Source: JAJRVM01 sp041752115 (GTDB lineage: Bacteria > Planctomycetota > Planctomycetia > Pirellulales > Pirellulaceae). From it: a stretch of 64,000 nucleotides of DNA. Positions 1-8,618 of the stretch are shown here, one piece after another. The notes under the pieces were generated by a model. That model did not search any database. It was not told the origin of the DNA and saw only the letters and a list, made by a program, of their open reading frames with translations. Every line of letters begins with the position of its first letter. The first letter of the stretch is position 1. Location of the stretch: contig JBGSHS010000277.1 in NCBI GenBank assembly GCA_041752115.1, forward strand, positions 22,641 to 86,640. The letters are read 5' to 3'. Position numbers and translations under genes: made by a program.

Positions 1-629
1 GCAGGATGAGCCAATCCCACAAAGTACTGCCCTTCCACATAAGCCGGAAATCCGCGAGTGCGTCCCGCCAGGTCCTCAATCGCGGTCTCCAGCTTCGCGG
101 GAAAATCTCCATCGGCTGGTTCTGCTGTCTCGCCGATCGCATAGGTGCCCAATCGAACGTTGAGCAGGCGGTCCCATGTTCGGTCACTATCGTTGACAAT
201 CGTGACGAACTTATGCAGCACTGCCTGAGCCGAGTTCCAGCGATATGCCACGGCTATTTTCAGAGGTGGATCACTGCTGGCCAGATCAAGAACCACTTCG
301 CCACATGTCCCCTCCTGGACGACTCGGACGGCATTCACATGCAATTTCGGCGTGATCAGCGGTTGACTCGGCAGTCCAATATCCAACTCGACTTCCGGAC
401 CATTTCCCAGGTTCAGCAGGCGTCCGGTCAACAGGTTCTCCCACGCGGTCGCCCGCAGTTCTCGGGAGATGTCCAGGGTGAAGCGGAACCAGGGAGAACG
501 GAGTATGACCCGATTCTCGTCAATACGGGCAGTACAGCCCGAAGCCGACGTCGTGTCCTGCGCCCGAGAGACTGGTGCCGCCGCAACATTCAGGAGCCCA
601 ACAACTGCCGTCAGCAGGAACAGCTTCAT
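1..629 (-). CDS. Secreted protein, probable glycoside hydrolase N-terminal part (runs off left edge)
   Basis: The reading frame is open from an ATG whose complement lies at 627-629 to the left window edge, so only the first 209 residues are visible. The N-terminus is a classic signal peptide (MKLFLLTAVVGLLNVAAA) with likely cleavage before QDTTS. What follows looks like an all-beta domain, with text such as FVTIVNDSDRTWDRLLNVRLGTY. It resembles the beta-sandwich that precedes the catalytic barrel in alpha-galactosidase-like enzymes, but the catalytic part is outside the window, so the family is an inference. It starts 46 bases after the GH106-like gene on the same strand, so the two are probably co-transcribed. 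No strong Shine-Dalgarno is seen, only a G-run about 13 bases upstream. Confidence 0.75.
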   Translation of the reverse strand, partial: MKLFLLTAVVGLLNVAAAPVSRAQDTTSASGCTARIDENRVILRSPWFRFTLDISRELRATAWENLLTGRLLNLGNGPEVELDIGLPSQPLITPKLHVNAVRVVQEGTCGEVVLDLASSDPPLKIAVAYRWNSAQAVLHKFVTIVNDSDRTWDRLLNVRLGTYAIGETAEPADGDFPAKLETAIEDLAGRTRGFPAYVEGQYFVGLAHP

Positions 630-675
630 GGTGCGAGTATCCCCCTGCGAGTGGTTTCGGTTATCGCTCAATACG

Positions 676-3600
676 TTACCAGCCGTACGTAGCAGCGGTC
701 TGCAGAGTGACCGGTCCGAGCAGGCCGGACGGCTGCAGAGGATCGTCTTTCTTCCACAATCGCCAACTGGTAAAACTCAGTCGGCCCGTTGGACTCGGTT
801 GGCCTTGCAGCAGCCATGCTGGCCAACTCTTAAGCGTCCCACCCGCGTTACGATCGCTGTCTTCGGGAAGTTGTTGATCACCGATCTGGCGATTGATCCA
901 GAGATTGATCACCTTGACTTCCAAGTGGTTGTCACCGGCCACGATGGCCTCCGAGATATCGACGCGCATGGGCATCGTCCAGAGCGTTCCCAGGTAGTGG
1001 CCATTGAGTGTTACCTCCCCAATCACGGCAACCTCACCCAAGTCGAGGTACAAGCGGCGTCCTGGCGCTGCGCCGGCGGGTCTTGCCACGATCGCGTCGA
1101 CAAGCGACTGGTCCAACTGGAATGACTTGCGATAGACGGCGGTGCCACTGTAGTAGCGGACCGCATCCTCAGGCCGCCGCGTCCAATCGGTCAACTGCTC
1201 AAACGTGACCTGTTCTGGTCCACCCCAACGCGGATCGAACTGAACGTCCCAGGGACCGGTGAGTTCAACAGCTGTGGGAAGTTGGGATACCTTCACTTCC
1301 CGGGTCTGCCGGTCTGCGGTCTGGAAGCGGTACGATCCGGGCTGCCAGATTTCGCGCTGCACCAGGTCGACAATCAGCTCCCCGTGCGAACTGACGGGGT
1401 CTGGCCGTTGCCGGGCCAGCGACGCGAGCTGAGCGTCCTCCAGAGCGTGATCGAATTGCTGCAATCCAGCGATCTGACCTTGGAAGGGCACGACGCTTCG
1501 GTTGTGCGGAACGCGTAAGCCAGGATGCACCACACAGCCGCTCTTAAGTCCTGTGCGGACTTTTTTGCCGTTCAGGTAGAGGCTGGGAGTGCCGTCGTGA
1601 TAGACAACCGCTACGTGCGTCCAGTCCTTGATCGTGGCAGGATACGTCAGCACGGAAGGGAAGTGATCACTGCCATGTTCGTGCACGCAGACGCCATTAC
1701 GTCCCACAGCCAAGCCGGCACCGGCTTGCAGAGGCCCCCAGACTTCATGTCCCGGCGGCGGGAAGATGACGTCATTGCGCAAGGGGGCATAGGCCGTGAT
1801 CCCCTCGCTCGATTCGCGCGGCAAGAGCGTATCGGCGGCGGGATTCACCCAGGCGGCCATGGTAAACGAGCCTTTGATTCCGGTAGCGTTCGGAATGGCA
1901 CGAACAGGTTCGATCCGTGTGAGTTCTTGCCCGTTGCGTTGGATCGTCAGCAGTTGAATAGTTTTCTGCACCGGACGACGAAAGACGACAAACACCGCTT
2001 CGGTGGGTTCGAAACGCAGCGGAATGTTCGTCACGCCATCCTGCTCTTGGAAGTACGGCAAGTCGACCACGCGACCGGTTTCCGGATGCCACAATTCAGG
2101 CTGCTTGCCGGTCACGCGAAAGCTGCACGTTGCTTCGAAGCTCTGATTGGTTCCATTCGCAACAAAAAAGACCTCCGCATCATCGACTCGACGGTGGATA
2201 TGTCGCAGGATGTGGTCTGCCTGGAAATCGGGTGGCAGTCCGCGGTCCGCCAGATAGCGATAGATCGAGGCCGCATGGGGGTACACGTCGTGCAGAGCCG
2301 GCATGTACTCGGGATCGCCCCAGGGTGCCATGCCGCAGGGCCCCAGCTCCATCGCCGGCCCCCATCCAGACACTACGGTGGCCGTACGCCAGTCAGCAGC
2401 GACCTTTTCGGCCGCGTCCCACGACTCATCGGTAGGTATCGACACGCTGCGGCCATCCTTCAGGCGGAGATCGAGACGTCCAAGCACGCCGGCCGGGTTG
2501 GGATATTCGGCACCATTGCTCGCTGCGACGGCGATCACATTCGGCCCATTCTTCAGCACCGGCTGGATGTCCATCAACGTGGCTTGAGTGAAGTTATTGC
2601 CTTCGCCCACGCGCCGCCCATTGACCCAACACTCGAACGAATTGTCAGCTGTCATCAACAGCTGGGCTGATTCGATCAGATCGTTGGGTTCCAGCTGCAC
2701 GATGCGCCGGAAGTAGCACATCCCCACGTCGGCCGCCGCAGCCGGGTTCCCTTTCTTCTGCCAGATCCACTGAGCGCCGCGCAGTTGCGGAATCGAACGT
2801 TCCTCAGCCGTCGGCTGCGGCGAGAGCTCTCCGCCCCACACAACATGTCCCTGTCCCACTGAACGCGTCGTGATTTCCGCCGGCGGCGTGTCAGTACCCC
2901 AAATCTCCTGAGCTAACTGCTGTACCTGCTGGTCGCAGTTCGGATAATCACTCAATCCAGGTGCCTTGACAGGCTTGGTTGGAGTGAAGACGGTTGCGCC
3001 AGCCTCGATCAGTTCTTTGATCTTGCTCAGCAACTTGGGAGTCATCGTCTCCACCTGCGGCAACACCAGAGCGCGATAGCTCATGCCGTCTGGCAGCACG
3101 ATGCGGCCGTCGACCACACTCATCCGCGTCAACACGACTTCCGACGTACAGCCATCAAAGTTGTATCCGCCCCGCACAAACGGCGCAATGGAAGTGCCTG
3201 GTGGCGGAAGGAACTGGCGAGGAGCACCTTCCGGCTGCAGGTAACAGAGATCGGCGACAAACAGGCCCTGCTGCAGCATGTACTGGCATCGGGCCAGGTA
3301 TTCGTGCCAGGCCTGGGATTGTTCCCACCACGTCTGAGTTCGCTCGTAATGCAGTCCCCATGGCCCCATGGAGATGCCCGGAGCACGATCCAGCCACGGC
3401 TGAGCGGCGTAGCGATGAAAGACGAATCGATTGACTCCTTCGCAGAAGGCCCAGTCCCCCAGATCCTTGATGTTGCCGGGATGTCCCAGCCACTTCTCGG
3501 CATCGGTCGCCGTGAAGGCTTCGGCCCCGAGGATCCGTTTGCCATAAGTGTGCGCCGCTGACGCCATTTCCGTGCAGCTCTCCGCCGCAGAATACTTCGC

Positions 3601-4812
3601 CCACGACCAGAACTCCGACATCGGCTCGTCCGCCTGTCCGGCATAGGTCATATCATCGGCAGGCTCTCCGTACGCTTCGATCGACAGCCGCAATCCATGC
3701 TGGTTGGCCAACTGGCGGAACTTGCCGGCGTAGTTCTCGACAATCAGATCCGACACGGTCTGACGCAAGTCCCAGAGAAAACGCTCCGACAGTTCCAGGC
3801 TCCCGACCACGCGACCCGTAAACACCGGCAAGAACGGCCACAGATCGTAGCCGCGTCGACGACGAAACTCCTCGCGCATGTTCGGCGTCCAGTTCTGCGA
3901 ACCAACCTCCCAGCTGTCGATGTGCGTCGAAACAAAGACCTTGCCGTCACCCACCAGCGATGGGTTATCGGCGATCAGCTTCCCGACCAGCGCCTCGAAA
4001 TGCGATTCCGCTGCCGCCGGATTGAACTTGTCACATTCCAAGCCACGCCCCGGTTCCGGCGCCGGATGATTGTCCTTGCCCGTCGTGGTATGACCGACGC
4101 GCAACACCAGCCATTTCCCCTCAGGAACGTCCCAGGCAAGATTCCCCTCGGCGTTCATTCGCTCCGAAATATCCCTGATCCCTTCCCGCGCGATAACTTC
4201 CTCCTGGGGCAACGAGGCAAACTCCGCTCTCTGCGGCGGGAAATGCTGCGTCACAAACGAGGCCTTGCCGGCGATGCTCGCAATCTTCGCGTCGCCTTCC
4301 GGCAGCGGCATGGCCAGCACCGCAATATCACGATAGAAGTTGAACAGCGATGCGGGTTGAGCCACCACACCGTCGAATGTACGAGGCCCTTCCAGAACCG
4401 TCTCGGTCCAGACCACCTTCTGCATCGACTGTTCAGGTGTGATCCAGGGACCGCCGCTCCCGCACCAGCCCGCGTCATTGTTCATATTCAGTTCCAGACC
4501 CAGTCGATCCGCCTCGCGACACGCGTGTTGAAACAGCTCGCGCCAGAGCGGGCCGGCGAAATCGGCCGGGCCGGCCGGAGTCCCCTGCTCCACTTCCATA
4601 TACAGCACGCCTCCAATCCCCACCCGCTGCATGGCCTCCAGGTCGGCCGTGATCCCTTCCTTCGTCAAATTGCCACTCAAAGGAAACCAGTACACCCAAG
4701 GTCGCGACCAACTGGGCGGTTGAGTGAACTGCTGCTCCCACGGATCGGCCGCGCTGGCAATCGTGGCACAACCCACAACTGTCAGCAGCAGCATGATGAA
4801 CTGTCGTCGCAT
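676..4812 (-). CDS. GH106-like alpha-L-rhamnosidase with LamG-type insert, secreted
   Basis: This is a 1378-residue protein with a signal peptide (MLLLTVVGCATIASA). The start is supported by GGGAGGAG about 8 bases upstream. The segment PWVYWFPLSGNLTKEGITAD followed by GIGGVLYMEVEQG is typical of the start of the GH106 rhamnosidase barrel, which runs to about residue 640. A jelly-roll-like piece with ADNSFECWVNGRRVG lies around 675-800. A concanavalin/LamG-like domain (FTMAAWVNP, WTHVAVVYHDGTPSLYLNG) lies around 965-1155. A galactose-binding-like C-terminal domain (LYLDLGEVAVIGEVTLNG) closes the protein. The enzyme would remove terminal alpha-rhamnose from exported or imported polysaccharide. 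Family assignment rests on motif memory; catalytic glutamates were not pinpointed. It likely leads an operon with the truncated gene downstream. Confidence 0.85.
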   Translation of the reverse strand: MRRQFIMLLLTVVGCATIASAADPWEQQFTQPPSWSRPWVYWFPLSGNLTKEGITADLEAMQRVGIGGVLYMEVEQGTPAGPADFAGPLWRELFQHACREADRLGLELNMNNDAGWCGSGGPWITPEQSMQKVVWTETVLEGPRTFDGVVAQPASLFNFYRDIAVLAMPLPEGDAKIASIAGKASFVTQHFPPQRAEFASLPQEEVIAREGIRDISERMNAEGNLAWDVPEGKWLVLRVGHTTTGKDNHPAPEPGRGLECDKFNPAAAESHFEALVGKLIADNPSLVGDGKVFVSTHIDSWEVGSQNWTPNMREEFRRRRGYDLWPFLPVFTGRVVGSLELSERFLWDLRQTVSDLIVENYAGKFRQLANQHGLRLSIEAYGEPADDMTYAGQADEPMSEFWSWAKYSAAESCTEMASAAHTYGKRILGAEAFTATDAEKWLGHPGNIKDLGDWAFCEGVNRFVFHRYAAQPWLDRAPGISMGPWGLHYERTQTWWEQSQAWHEYLARCQYMLQQGLFVADLCYLQPEGAPRQFLPPPGTSIAPFVRGGYNFDGCTSEVVLTRMSVVDGRIVLPDGMSYRALVLPQVETMTPKLLSKIKELIEAGATVFTPTKPVKAPGLSDYPNCDQQVQQLAQEIWGTDTPPAEITTRSVGQGHVVWGGELSPQPTAEERSIPQLRGAQWIWQKKGNPAAAADVGMCYFRRIVQLEPNDLIESAQLLMTADNSFECWVNGRRVGEGNNFTQATLMDIQPVLKNGPNVIAVAASNGAEYPNPAGVLGRLDLRLKDGRSVSIPTDESWDAAEKVAADWRTATVVSGWGPAMELGPCGMAPWGDPEYMPALHDVYPHAASIYRYLADRGLPPDFQADHILRHIHRRVDDAEVFFVANGTNQSFEATCSFRVTGKQPELWHPETGRVVDLPYFQEQDGVTNIPLRFEPTEAVFVVFRRPVQKTIQLLTIQRNGQELTRIEPVRAIPNATGIKGSFTMAAWVNPAADTLLPRESSEGITAYAPLRNDVIFPPPGHEVWGPLQAGAGLAVGRNGVCVHEHGSDHFPSVLTYPATIKDWTHVAVVYHDGTPSLYLNGKKVRTGLKSGCVVHPGLRVPHNRSVVPFQGQIAGLQQFDHALEDAQLASLARQRPDPVSSHGELIVDLVQREIWQPGSYRFQTADRQTREVKVSQLPTAVELTGPWDVQFDPRWGGPEQVTFEQLTDWTRRPEDAVRYYSGTAVYRKSFQLDQSLVDAIVARPAGAAPGRRLYLDLGEVAVIGEVTLNGHYLGTLWTMPMRVDISEAIVAGDNHLEVKVINLWINRQIGDQQLPEDSDRNAGGTLKSWPAWLLQGQPSPTGRLSFTSWRLWKKDDPLQPSGLLGPVTLQTAATYGW

Positions 4813-4913
4813 GGTGAAACTCCTCCCGGGTGTCCGCGATCAAAGGGTGCAGGGCGTTACTCGCCAGCCGTCTCGGTCCGGCCCATTGTACAACGTCTCA
4901 AGGCTCGTGCAGA

Positions 4914-5015
4914 GCCGTAGCCATGCTCGCGCAGAGCCTGGAGAAATCGCCCTACGATCACCACTTCCCCGCGGTCTACGCGACCGCGGCCACCGGTCTA
5001 CGCGACCGCGGCTAC
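4914..5015. repeat. Composite repeat cassette, one A unit and two B units
   Basis: One A-type unit (GCCGTAGCCATGCTCGCG followed by CAGA) covers 4914-4935. A linker resembling that of the larger cassette at 8394-8582 follows. Two B-type units close it: GTCTACGCGACCGCGGCCAC at 4974-4993 and a one-base variant at 4996-5015. The cassette ends 67 bases before the start of the GH43-like gene. Confidence 0.85.
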
Positions 5016-5082
5016 CAGCTTACCGGGCGAGCCTGCTACAATCGGGTCACCCGCTTCTCCCTCCAGCGACAGGATCGGCATC

Positions 5083-6090
5083 ATGAGAACCGCACGTCTT
5101 GAGCCTGGCAGCGTTCAGCTCGTTCGTCGCCCACTGATGGCGATCCTCACCACGTTCGCAATCGCCTCGTGTTGGGCGTCTGTTGCTCACTCACAGGAGA
5201 AGACTCCCGATGCTCGTCCTCGCTTTCTGTTCAGCTATTTCACCGGTAACGGCGAGGATGGGCTGCACCTGGCGGCCAGTGACGACGGCCTGCGCTGGCA
5301 GTCGCTCAAGGAAGGCAGGTCTTTCCTCGCTCCGACCGTGGGAGGCAAGCTGATGCGAGATCCTTGCATCGTGCAAGGTCCCGACGGTGCGTTCCACATG
5401 GTCTGGACGAGCGGTTGGTGGGATCAAGGCATCGGCCTGGCCCATTCCTCCGACCTGCTGCACTGGTCTGAGCAAGAGTGGCTTCCCGTGATGAAGCAGG
5501 AGCCCGGAGCGCGCAACTGCTGGGCTCCTGAGATTCTGTACGATCCGCAGGCCAAGGAGTTTGTGATCTACTGGTCCACCACCATTCCTGGTCGGTTCGC
5601 CGAAACCGAAAGTGCCGACGGCGACAAGATGCCGGAAGGTGGCGTGTGCAATCACCGCATCTACTACACCACCACCCACGACTTTCAGACGTACAGCCCC
5701 ACCGCTCTGTTGTACGACCCAGGGTTCAACTGCATCGACGCGACCATCGTGCCGGCCGAGGGACGCTGGCTGATGTTCATCAAGGACGAGACGAAATCGC
5801 CGGTACCCAAGAAGAACATTCGTCTGGCCTGGGCCGACCGGCCGACCGGCCCGTGGGGACCTGCCGGAGCTCCGATTTCTCCCGATTGGGTCGAAGGCCC
5901 CACCGCACTGCGCGTGGATGGAATCTGGCTGCTGTACTACGACGCGTACACGCGCGGTCACTACGAAGGACTGAGATCGCCGGATCTCACGCAGTGGGAA
6001 TCCATCGATCGGTTGCTGTCTTTTCCAGAAGGGACGCGGCATGGCACCGTCTTCGCCGCCCCTGAGGAATTGATCGAGCGACTGAAATGA
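5083..6090 (+). CDS. Secreted GH43-like five-bladed propeller glycosidase
   Basis: A 335-residue secreted protein. The signal sequence is long if the first ATG is used (hydrophobic core MAILTTFAIASCWASVAHS). The Met at 5137 is an alternative start and would give a tidier leader. Repeated propeller phrases are visible: GLHLAASDDGLRWQSL, MRDPCIVQGPDGAFHMVWT, GIGLAHSSDLLHWSEQ and CWAPEILYDPQAKEFVIYWS. These are typical of GH43/GH117-type arabinan, xylan or galactan enzymes, where Asp in RDP, Glu in APE and a later Glu are catalytic. RDP (MRDPC) and APE (WAPE) are both present. It is convergent with the MscS-like gene, with only 16 bases between the two stop codons. A composite repeat lies directly upstream. 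Confidence 0.82.
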   Translation: MRTARLEPGSVQLVRRPLMAILTTFAIASCWASVAHSQEKTPDARPRFLFSYFTGNGEDGLHLAASDDGLRWQSLKEGRSFLAPTVGGKLMRDPCIVQGPDGAFHMVWTSGWWDQGIGLAHSSDLLHWSEQEWLPVMKQEPGARNCWAPEILYDPQAKEFVIYWSTTIPGRFAETESADGDKMPEGGVCNHRIYYTTTHDFQTYSPTALLYDPGFNCIDATIVPAEGRWLMFIKDETKSPVPKKNIRLAWADRPTGPWGPAGAPISPDWVEGPTALRVDGIWLLYYDAYTRGHYEGLRSPDLTQWESIDRLLSFPEGTRHGTVFAAPEELIERLK

Positions 6091-6106
6091 CCGTGCGAGC
6101 TGGCTG

Positions 6107-7192
6107 TCAACTCTCCGCCGCGCTGCGACCCACATGCACCTGCAGTTGCGGAAAGGGAATTCCAATCGCGGCTTGATCCAACTGGTTCTTGATGGCGGCC
6201 GTTAAATCCTCCTTGGCGGTGCCGAAATCGGCCGACCTGGTCCAGAACCGTACGGTCCAGCCGACGGCAGAACTGCCCAGATCTGTCAGGACCACTTGAT
6301 AGCCGAACGACTCTCCTTCCACCAAATACTTGCGGATCGACTCGGCCGCGGCAGCCAGCGTTTCACGCGTTTTCTGAAGATCGGCCGAGTAGTCCACTCC
6401 CACCGCCACATCGACACGGCGATAAGGGTGGTAGGTGATGTTCTCGATCATTCCGCTGGAAATGGCGCTGTTGGGGACGATGATCCGGCGATTGTCGGGG
6501 GTGTCGAACGTCGTGGCAAACAAATCGATCTCATAGACCGTGCCGGTCGTTCCCGCGGCAGTGACGAAATCTCCCACTTTGAACGGGCGAAACACCAACA
6601 GGAGCACGCCCGCCGCCAAGTTACTCAGCGTCCCCTGAAACGCCAGCCCGACGGCGAATCCAGCGGCTGCCAATACCGCCGCGAAACTCGTCACGCCAAT
6701 GCCGAAGTACTGCAGCACTCCCAGCACGGCACAGACGATGACCAGATAAAAGACCAGCTTGCCCACGAATCGGCCCAAAGTCTCATCCACTCGAGCGCGT
6801 ACAGGAACGCTGCAGATGCGCGAAAGAAACGCTGCCATAAAGTACGCGACGATCAGAACCACGACGGCCACAACCGCTGGTACAGCATAGGTCTTGATCA
6901 TCTCACCGAACGTGCCTGCCACCCTCACGAGATCGCCTGAACGCGCCGCCTCCAGCGCTGCCTCCGCCGACTTCTTGGCGTTCGCAGCAGCCGTTTCGAC
7001 GTCTCGCGTGGCATCCACTGGGGTGTTGCTCGCTGCTGCTGGCTGAGACGTATCACCCCCCCCACCTCCGGGATCTTCCTGTGCCAGGACACTGCCGAAT
7101 GCTCTGCACAGCGTGAGCAGCACCACCAAGGTCACCAGGCAGCGACAGGTACGTGCTCGTGAGCAACCATGCTGCGAACATGAACTGGTCAT
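6107..7192 (-). CDS. MscS-family mechanosensitive ion channel
   Basis: The frame is open further upstream, but the extra 100 residues are Arg-rich and without homology-like text. I place the start at the ATG whose complement ends at 7192, giving 361 residues. A hydrophobic leader (LVTLVVLLTLCRAFGSVLA) precedes a Gly/Ala-rich linker, two to three membrane helices (VPAVVAVVVLIVAYFMAAFL; LVFYLVIVCAVLGVLQYFGI) and the pore helix AAAGFAVGLAFQGTLSNLAA. The cytosolic beta domain follows (FKVGDFVTAAGTTGTVYEID, RRIIVPNSAISSGMIENIT). These are the hallmarks of small MscS channels that release solutes on hypo-osmotic shock. A coiled Ala-rich segment before the first core helix is a modest extension of the E. 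coli type. Confidence 0.93.
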   Translation of the reverse strand: MTSSCSQHGCSRARTCRCLVTLVVLLTLCRAFGSVLAQEDPGGGGGDTSQPAAASNTPVDATRDVETAAANAKKSAEAALEAARSGDLVRVAGTFGEMIKTYAVPAVVAVVVLIVAYFMAAFLSRICSVPVRARVDETLGRFVGKLVFYLVIVCAVLGVLQYFGIGVTSFAAVLAAAGFAVGLAFQGTLSNLAAGVLLLVFRPFKVGDFVTAAGTTGTVYEIDLFATTFDTPDNRRIIVPNSAISSGMIENITYHPYRRVDVAVGVDYSADLQKTRETLAAAAESIRKYLVEGESFGYQVVLTDLGSSAVGWTVRFWTRSADFGTAKEDLTAAIKNQLDQAAIGIPFPQLQVHVGRSAAES

Positions 7193-7630
7193 AGTCCAGC
7201 CCTCCGGGGAAGTGAACCTGCGATCGCCAAAACGTCTTCTCCATCGATCCTGGCATCCGCAGCCACAGTGCCTGCACAACGAACTCGACGCGGGAGGCCG
7301 ATAGACACCTGAAAAGTGCGAGGCACGCACGCGGTGCGCACCAGGTAAAATAAGCGATCCACGGGCCCGCACCAACGGGGAGCGTCTCCCCTGATCGGCC
7401 GGCGACATTGCCGCTTCGTATCGCGCACCGGCAACATGGTACCTCGCAGGTCGCGGAAAACAACCGTCACCTGCTACGGTCCGACGCGCCAATCGGTTAT
7501 CATCACAGATTCACACCGTGCGTCATTCCACACACCAGGTCGTGTGGGGATTTCGACCGTTTCGCCGGTCTTCCGACTCCGAAGCGCTGTCAATCCAGCC
7601 TGCCCGACCAACTGCACAGGAGCCGCGTCC

Positions 7631-8353
7631 ATGAAATCGTTCCAGCTCATGACTACCTGCCTGACTATCGTTCTCATACTCGGCGGCCCGAACGCAATTC
7701 AGGCAGTCGATGCACCTGAGAAGGAAGTGAAGTTGGTCCCCAACAAAGATCTGACTGACTGGCAGACGAAAGGGGAGCGGAGTCGGAGCCAATGGACAGT
7801 CGGAACAGCAGCACTCGACCCGAACGACTCCACCAAACTGGTCGTCAAGCCGCAGGGGAGTGAACTGATCAATGCCGGAGCACATGGTGTGGACATCTAC
7901 AGCGAAGCGAAATTCGGCGATGCTGTCATCGAACTCGAGGTCATGGTGCCCAAGGGTTCCAACTCGGGTATCTACATCATGGGCGAGTATGAGCTTCAGA
8001 TACTCGACAGCTACGGCCGCGAAAAACTGGGAATGGGGGATATGGGGGCCATTTACAGCGTGGCGGTCCCGACCAAGAACGCCAGCAAAGCACCGGGTCA
8101 GTGGCAGAAGTATGTGATCAAGTATCACGCGCCTCGTTTTGACGCGGACGGCAAGAAAACCGCGAATGGTCGCATCATCAGCGTCGTGCTGAACGATGAA
8201 GTCATCCACAGCGACCTGGAGCTGAAAGGACCCACACCCGGCGGCGTGACCGGCAAGGAAGCTCCCACTGGCCCGCTGATGTTCCAGGGAGACCATGGCG
8301 AAGTAGCCTATCGCAACATCCGGATCACTCAACTGGCGCCAGATACGAAATAG
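7631..8353 (+). CDS. 3-keto-disaccharide hydrolase (DUF1080) domain protein, secreted
   Basis: A 240-residue protein beginning at the ATG at 7631; the open frame continues upstream, but the signal peptide MKSFQLMTTCLTIVLILGG fixes the start. The body is a single DUF1080 domain: KDLTDWQTKG near the N-terminus, VIELEVMVPKGSNSGIYIMG in the middle, GQWQKYVIKY, and GPLMFQGDHGEVAYRNIRI at the end. This concanavalin-like family is strongly expanded in Planctomycetota. Several members hydrolyse 3-keto-glycosides, so a role in sugar breakdown fits the neighbours. The substrate cannot be read from sequence. Confidence 0.92.
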   Translation: MKSFQLMTTCLTIVLILGGPNAIQAVDAPEKEVKLVPNKDLTDWQTKGERSRSQWTVGTAALDPNDSTKLVVKPQGSELINAGAHGVDIYSEAKFGDAVIELEVMVPKGSNSGIYIMGEYELQILDSYGREKLGMGDMGAIYSVAVPTKNASKAPGQWQKYVIKYHAPRFDADGKKTANGRIISVVLNDEVIHSDLELKGPTPGGVTGKEAPTGPLMFQGDHGEVAYRNIRITQLAPDTK

Positions 8354-8393
8354 TCGGCGAGCGGGATCGGTACTTGCGAAAGTCACAAGTGAA

Positions 8394-8582
8394 GCCGTAG
8401 CCCTGCTCGCGCAGAGCCGTAGCCCTGCTCGCGCAGAGACGTAGCCATGCTCGCACAGAGACGTAGCCATGCTCGCGCAGAGCATGGGCGAATCGCAATA
8501 CGCTGACTACTTCCCCCGCGGTCTACGCGACCGCGGCCACTGTCTACGCGACCGCGGCCACTGTCTACGCGACCGCGGCCAC
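8394..8582. repeat. Composite repeat cassette: four 22-bp A units and three 21-bp-period B units
   Basis: Four head-to-tail 22-bp A units lie at 8394-8415, 8416-8437, 8438-8459 and 8460-8481, differing at one to three positions. A 39-bp linker follows. Three copies of GTCTACGCGACCGCGGCCAC lie at 8521-8540, 8542-8561 and 8563-8582. Each A unit contains the short inverted pair GCTC/GAGC around GCGCA. There are no unique spacers, so this is not a CRISPR array. It ends 36 bases before the GH42-like start codon. Partial copies occur at 4914-5015, around 23966 and around 24205. Confidence 0.92.
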
Positions 8583-8618
8583 CAGTGCGCGAGCGCGGAG
8601 ACGTTCGGAGAAACTGAC

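Noticed and set aside
3697..4920. 407-residue plus-strand frame opposite the GH106 gene
   Set aside because: Arg/His-rich shadow of the opposite strand; no domain or signal, and the minus strand has clear protein features.
8394..8582. CRISPR-like array
   Set aside because: Units are directly adjacent, with no unique spacers, and no cas genes are present.
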